A stretch of 64,000 nt of DNA from Pseudanabaena mucicola FACHB-723. GTDB taxonomy: Bacteria; Cyanobacteriota; Cyanobacteriia; Pseudanabaenales; Pseudanabaenaceae. The translations under genes and the position numbers were made by a program. Where the stretch lies: assembly GCF_014696385.1 (NCBI RefSeq), contig NZ_JACJQB010000002.1, forward strand, positions 186,001 to 250,000, written 5' to 3'. This document shows, piece by piece, positions 61,799-64,000 of the stretch. Below the pieces are notes generated by a model. The model was not told where the DNA came from and ran no database searches. It worked only from the letters and a program-made list of their open reading frames with translations. How positions within the stretch are numbered: position 1 is the stretch's first letter; each line of letters opens with the position of its first letter.

Positions 61799-62771
61799 TG
61801 ACTGGGGGTGGCACATTTTCTGCCGACTCATAGGCGGCGATGATGTTATGCACCAATGGATGCCGCACCACATCGGTTTTATCGAATAAATTAAAGGAAA
61901 CACCCTCTACCCCCTGCAATATATTCATGGCAATGATCAGCCCTGATTTTTGGTGACGCGGTAAATCGATTTGGGTAATATCCCCCGTAACCACCATGCG
62001 CGATTTAAAACCAAGTCTGGTCAGTACCATCTTCATCTGAGCAGCAGTGGTGTTTTGTGCCTCATCCACAATAATGAAGGAATTGCTAAGAGTCCGTCCG
62101 CGCATATAAGCAAGGGGAGCAACCTCAATAATGCCGCGCTCCATCAATTGCGGGACTTTCTCTGCACCAATCATTTCGTGCATTGCGTCATAGAGTGGGC
62201 GCAGGTAGGGATCAATCTTCTGTTGCAAGTCCCCTGGTAAGAAGCCCAGACTTTCGCCAGCCTCCACCGCAGGTCGGGTGAGAATGATCCGCTCAAATTT
62301 ATTGCTTTGCAACGCACTCACAGCCGCCACCGCAGCTAGATAGGTTTTGCCCGTACCCGCAGGCCCCACCCCAAAGATCAGGTCATTGGTTTCCATAGCT
62401 TGCACATATTGCTGTTGGCGATAGGTGCGGGGCTGCACGGAGTCACCACGGCGATTGCGAGAAATCGTTGCCCGATTGCGCCATTCACCAGAGCGTTCCT
62501 CAGCAATGGCTTCACGGGCTGCTCGAATATCGACGGCTGCGATCGCTTTTTCCTGCAACCACATCGGTTTTAAGGCATTAATGACCTGTTCAATTAGCGC
62601 GATTTGTTCAGTAGTGCCATCGATTAATAGATCCTGTCCCCGCATTACGAGCCGTACACCTGTCATTTCGGCTAATAGTTTGAGATTTTCCTCTCGGCTT
62701 CCTGCTAAACAGATCGCACTACTAGGGTTTGGCAAGCTAAAGATATATGGTTCGTTACGGGGAGTACCCAT
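61776..62771 (-). CDS. PhoH family ATPase
   Basis: A 331-residue PhoH-like NTPase. After an N-terminal KH-like segment (LKLLAEMTGVRLVMRGQDLLIDG near residue 30) comes the P-loop domain with Walker A FGVGPAGTGKTYLAAVAAV near residue 132, TRPAVEAGESLGFLPGDLQQKIDPY near 165, and Walker B SFIIVDEAQNTT near 232, with the sensor MVVTGDITQIDLP near 258. PhoH proteins are linked to RNA metabolism and phosphate starvation. Its last codons overlap a palindromic repeat end. The cyclophilin gene lies upstream on the same strand. Confidence 0.93.
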   Translation of the reverse strand: MGTPRNEPYIFSLPNPSSAICLAGSREENLKLLAEMTGVRLVMRGQDLLIDGTTEQIALIEQVINALKPMWLQEKAIAAVDIRAAREAIAEERSGEWRNRATISRNRRGDSVQPRTYRQQQYVQAMETNDLIFGVGPAGTGKTYLAAVAAVSALQSNKFERIILTRPAVEAGESLGFLPGDLQQKIDPYLRPLYDAMHEMIGAEKVPQLMERGIIEVAPLAYMRGRTLSNSFIIVDEAQNTTAAQMKMVLTRLGFKSRMVVTGDITQIDLPRHQKSGLIIAMNILQGVEGVSFNLFDKTDVVRHPLVHNIIAAYESAENVPPPVMPNQEMA

Positions 62772-62841
62772 TAAATTAGTTGTCCTCTGATTAATTTCTG
62801 ATTATCTGATTAATTGTGGATGAGTTATAGCATTTGCCAGT

Positions 62842-62890
62842 CTAGAAACAGTTGTTTCCCCGCCGAGGGTGGGGGAACAACTGTTTCTAG
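62842..62890. terminator. Long hairpin after cyclophilin gene
   Basis: A 20-bp stem with one G-U pair (CTAGAAACAGTTGTTTCCCC and complement) and a 9-base loop GCCGAGGGT, immediately after the - strand cyclophilin stop codon. Confidence 0.75.
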
Positions 62891-63985
62891 CTACTTAACT
62901 AAATTCTCAGCACCACTAATGACACGGGCGGATAAAATTTTGTCGCCTAGTCTTAGTTTATCCAATGTTTCCTTGCCATCGGTGACATAACCAAAAACTG
63001 TATAGTTGCCATCGAGCAGATTTAAGCCAGCAGGGGTTAGTTCTGATTCAAAGAGATAGATAAAAAACTGAGAGGATCCCGCATTAGGATCATCGTTGGG
63101 ATGTGCCATGGCAACAGTTCCAAAGGCCGCGAAAGGAAGTACGGGCAATGTACCTGACAAGCCTTGCTCTTCAAAGGTTTTGCCGTAGGTAGGCACTTTT
63201 TGATCGGGTAGACGTACTTCGATGGGGACAGTGCGATATTTGCCAGTTTTCGGATCGACATAGCCATCAACTGCGCCTTCAGGATCGCCTGTCTGGAGAT
63301 AGTAGTTTTCATCGGCACGGGTAAATTTCAGCCCGTCATAAAAGCCATTTTGAACTAAATCAACAAACTGACCCGCATTGATGGGGGCATTGTAGCCATC
63401 AACGGTAATAATTGCGTTACCCTTTTCGGTGGATAGCTCTACTAAAGCGCGTCCTTTAAGTTGTGGTAATTGGGCATATTGGGCAGGCACTTCAAAGGGA
63501 AAAGCTTGAATCAAATCAGACTCAACTAAGCCTACATAGTCCAAAGCTTTCTCGGAGAGGCTTTTGACATTGTTACGGTCTTTGATGGCGATCGCTTCTT
63601 GCAATGGTACAAGTGCGGTGTTTAAGCTTGCCAAATGTGCTGTGACATCTGCCTGATGCTCACTACCAGCTTCAACTATCAACTGCGCTTGATTTTGAGT
63701 CAGGGATTGAGTAATCATGTCAACGTCTTTTTTGAGGCTACTCCAACGCTTGAGGTTAGCTTGACGGGGCATTTGTTCTAACGTGTGCTGCACCTCACGA
63801 ATCGCATCATTGTCGATGGGTAAACCATTTCGCAAAATAATTCGTGCATCCTTAATCGCGCTCCTTGTCGGTAGGGCTGCCATGCTCGGTGCGATTGCCG
63901 AGGTGAGGGTCAGACAAGTCACCATGACAAAGGTAACTGCGATCGCAATACCCTTAATCCAAGACTTCAAAACTAATTTACGCAA
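62891..63985 (-). CDS. Cyclophilin-type peptidyl-prolyl isomerase (CYP38/TLP40-like)
   Basis: A 364-residue exported isomerase. The signal peptide (about residues 12-36, IAIAVTFVMVTCLTLTSAIA) is followed by a helical N-terminal domain (about 40-165) and a C-terminal cyclophilin-type domain (about 180-360) with FVDLVQNGFYDGLKFTRADE, MAHPNDDPNAGSSQFFIYL and LDGNYTVFGYVTDGKETLDKL. This resembles plant CYP38/TLP40, lumenal factors for photosystem II assembly and repair, though the isomerase site of such proteins is often weak. The apparent start is a TTG at 63985, but the frame stays open to the window edge, so the true start may lie beyond it. Confidence 0.85.
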   Translation of the reverse strand: MRKLVLKSWIKGIAIAVTFVMVTCLTLTSAIAPSMAALPTRSAIKDARIILRNGLPIDNDAIREVQHTLEQMPRQANLKRWSSLKKDVDMITQSLTQNQAQLIVEAGSEHQADVTAHLASLNTALVPLQEAIAIKDRNNVKSLSEKALDYVGLVESDLIQAFPFEVPAQYAQLPQLKGRALVELSTEKGNAIITVDGYNAPINAGQFVDLVQNGFYDGLKFTRADENYYLQTGDPEGAVDGYVDPKTGKYRTVPIEVRLPDQKVPTYGKTFEEQGLSGTLPVLPFAAFGTVAMAHPNDDPNAGSSQFFIYLFESELTPAGLNLLDGNYTVFGYVTDGKETLDKLRLGDKILSARVISGAENLVK

Positions 63986-64000
63986 TCCCTCAGCATCAGT

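Overview
The window is chromosomal DNA of a beta-cyanobacterium. The evidence is a beta-carboxysome operon (ccmO, ccmK2, ccmK1, ccmL, ccmM, ccmN), the cyanobacterial/plastid families Ycf35 and Ycf46, several families found mainly in cyanobacteria (DUF4278, DUF3370, UPF0367, DUF2949), a cyanobacteriochrome-type GAF domain, and the octamer GCGATCGC (HIP1) scattered throughout. Moderate GC content and long hairpins at gene ends would fit a Pseudanabaena-like organism, but that genus is a guess. No rRNA, tRNA, CRISPR array, transposase or phage gene was recognised.

Layout. 0.1-4.0 kb: urease genes ureD-ureA-ureB-ureC, with a Uma2-family nuclease gene between ureA and ureB. 4.0-8.1 kb: DedA and ExoD membrane proteins, a DUF4278 protein and an aminopeptidase P. 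8.3-29.5 kb: a dense signal-transduction island of ten genes, all on the + strand. It has eight multidomain two-component or c-di-GMP proteins, one single-domain response regulator and one periplasmic substrate-binding lipoprotein. 29.5-33.1 kb: lipB, a FecR-domain protein, a lone ABC ATPase and a REC-GGDEF cyclase. 33.3-39.1 kb: the carboxysome locus. 39.3-49.6 kb: an RNase II-type exonuclease, the Ycf35/Ycf46/RHH-protein group, two tandem secreted paralogues, a peptide-type binding lipoprotein, a DUF2059 protein and an A-type Fe-S protein. 49.7-64 kb: housekeeping genes (aminotransferase, M48 protease, nadA, CbiO-like ATPase, DUF3370, a WecG-type glycosyltransferase, a dihydroorotase-like protein without its metal ligands, a PLP lyase, WD40, moaD, phoH, cyclophilin).

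The signalling island reads as five transcription units: 8339-9478; 9610-15494; 15867-21685; 21753-27526; 27754-29502. Three of the gaps hold hairpins. Four of its proteins start with near-identical REC domains, and three share one HisKA-HATPase-REC cassette, so it grew by duplication and domain shuffling. It contains one Hpt domain and two REC-first mini-kinases built to the same plan, which suggests an interconnected phosphorelay ending partly in c-di-GMP turnover. Two parts stand out. One is an NMT1/SsuA-type binding lipoprotein whose stop codon overlaps the start of a membrane hybrid kinase, with no transporter beside it. The other is a 1528-residue CBS-PAS-GAF kinase whose first GAF domain carries both cysteine motifs of DXCF cyanobacteriochromes.

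The carboxysome genes are complete for the shell and scaffold. CcmM keeps the zinc ligands and the cysteine pair expected of an active, redox-controlled carbonic anhydrase, and has an internal start for the short isoform. Nearly every gene 3' end in the window carries a long, often perfect hairpin, many with a GC-rich tip and some overlapping stop codons. Three diverged copies of a dispersed repeat of about 85 bp lie in intergenic spaces.
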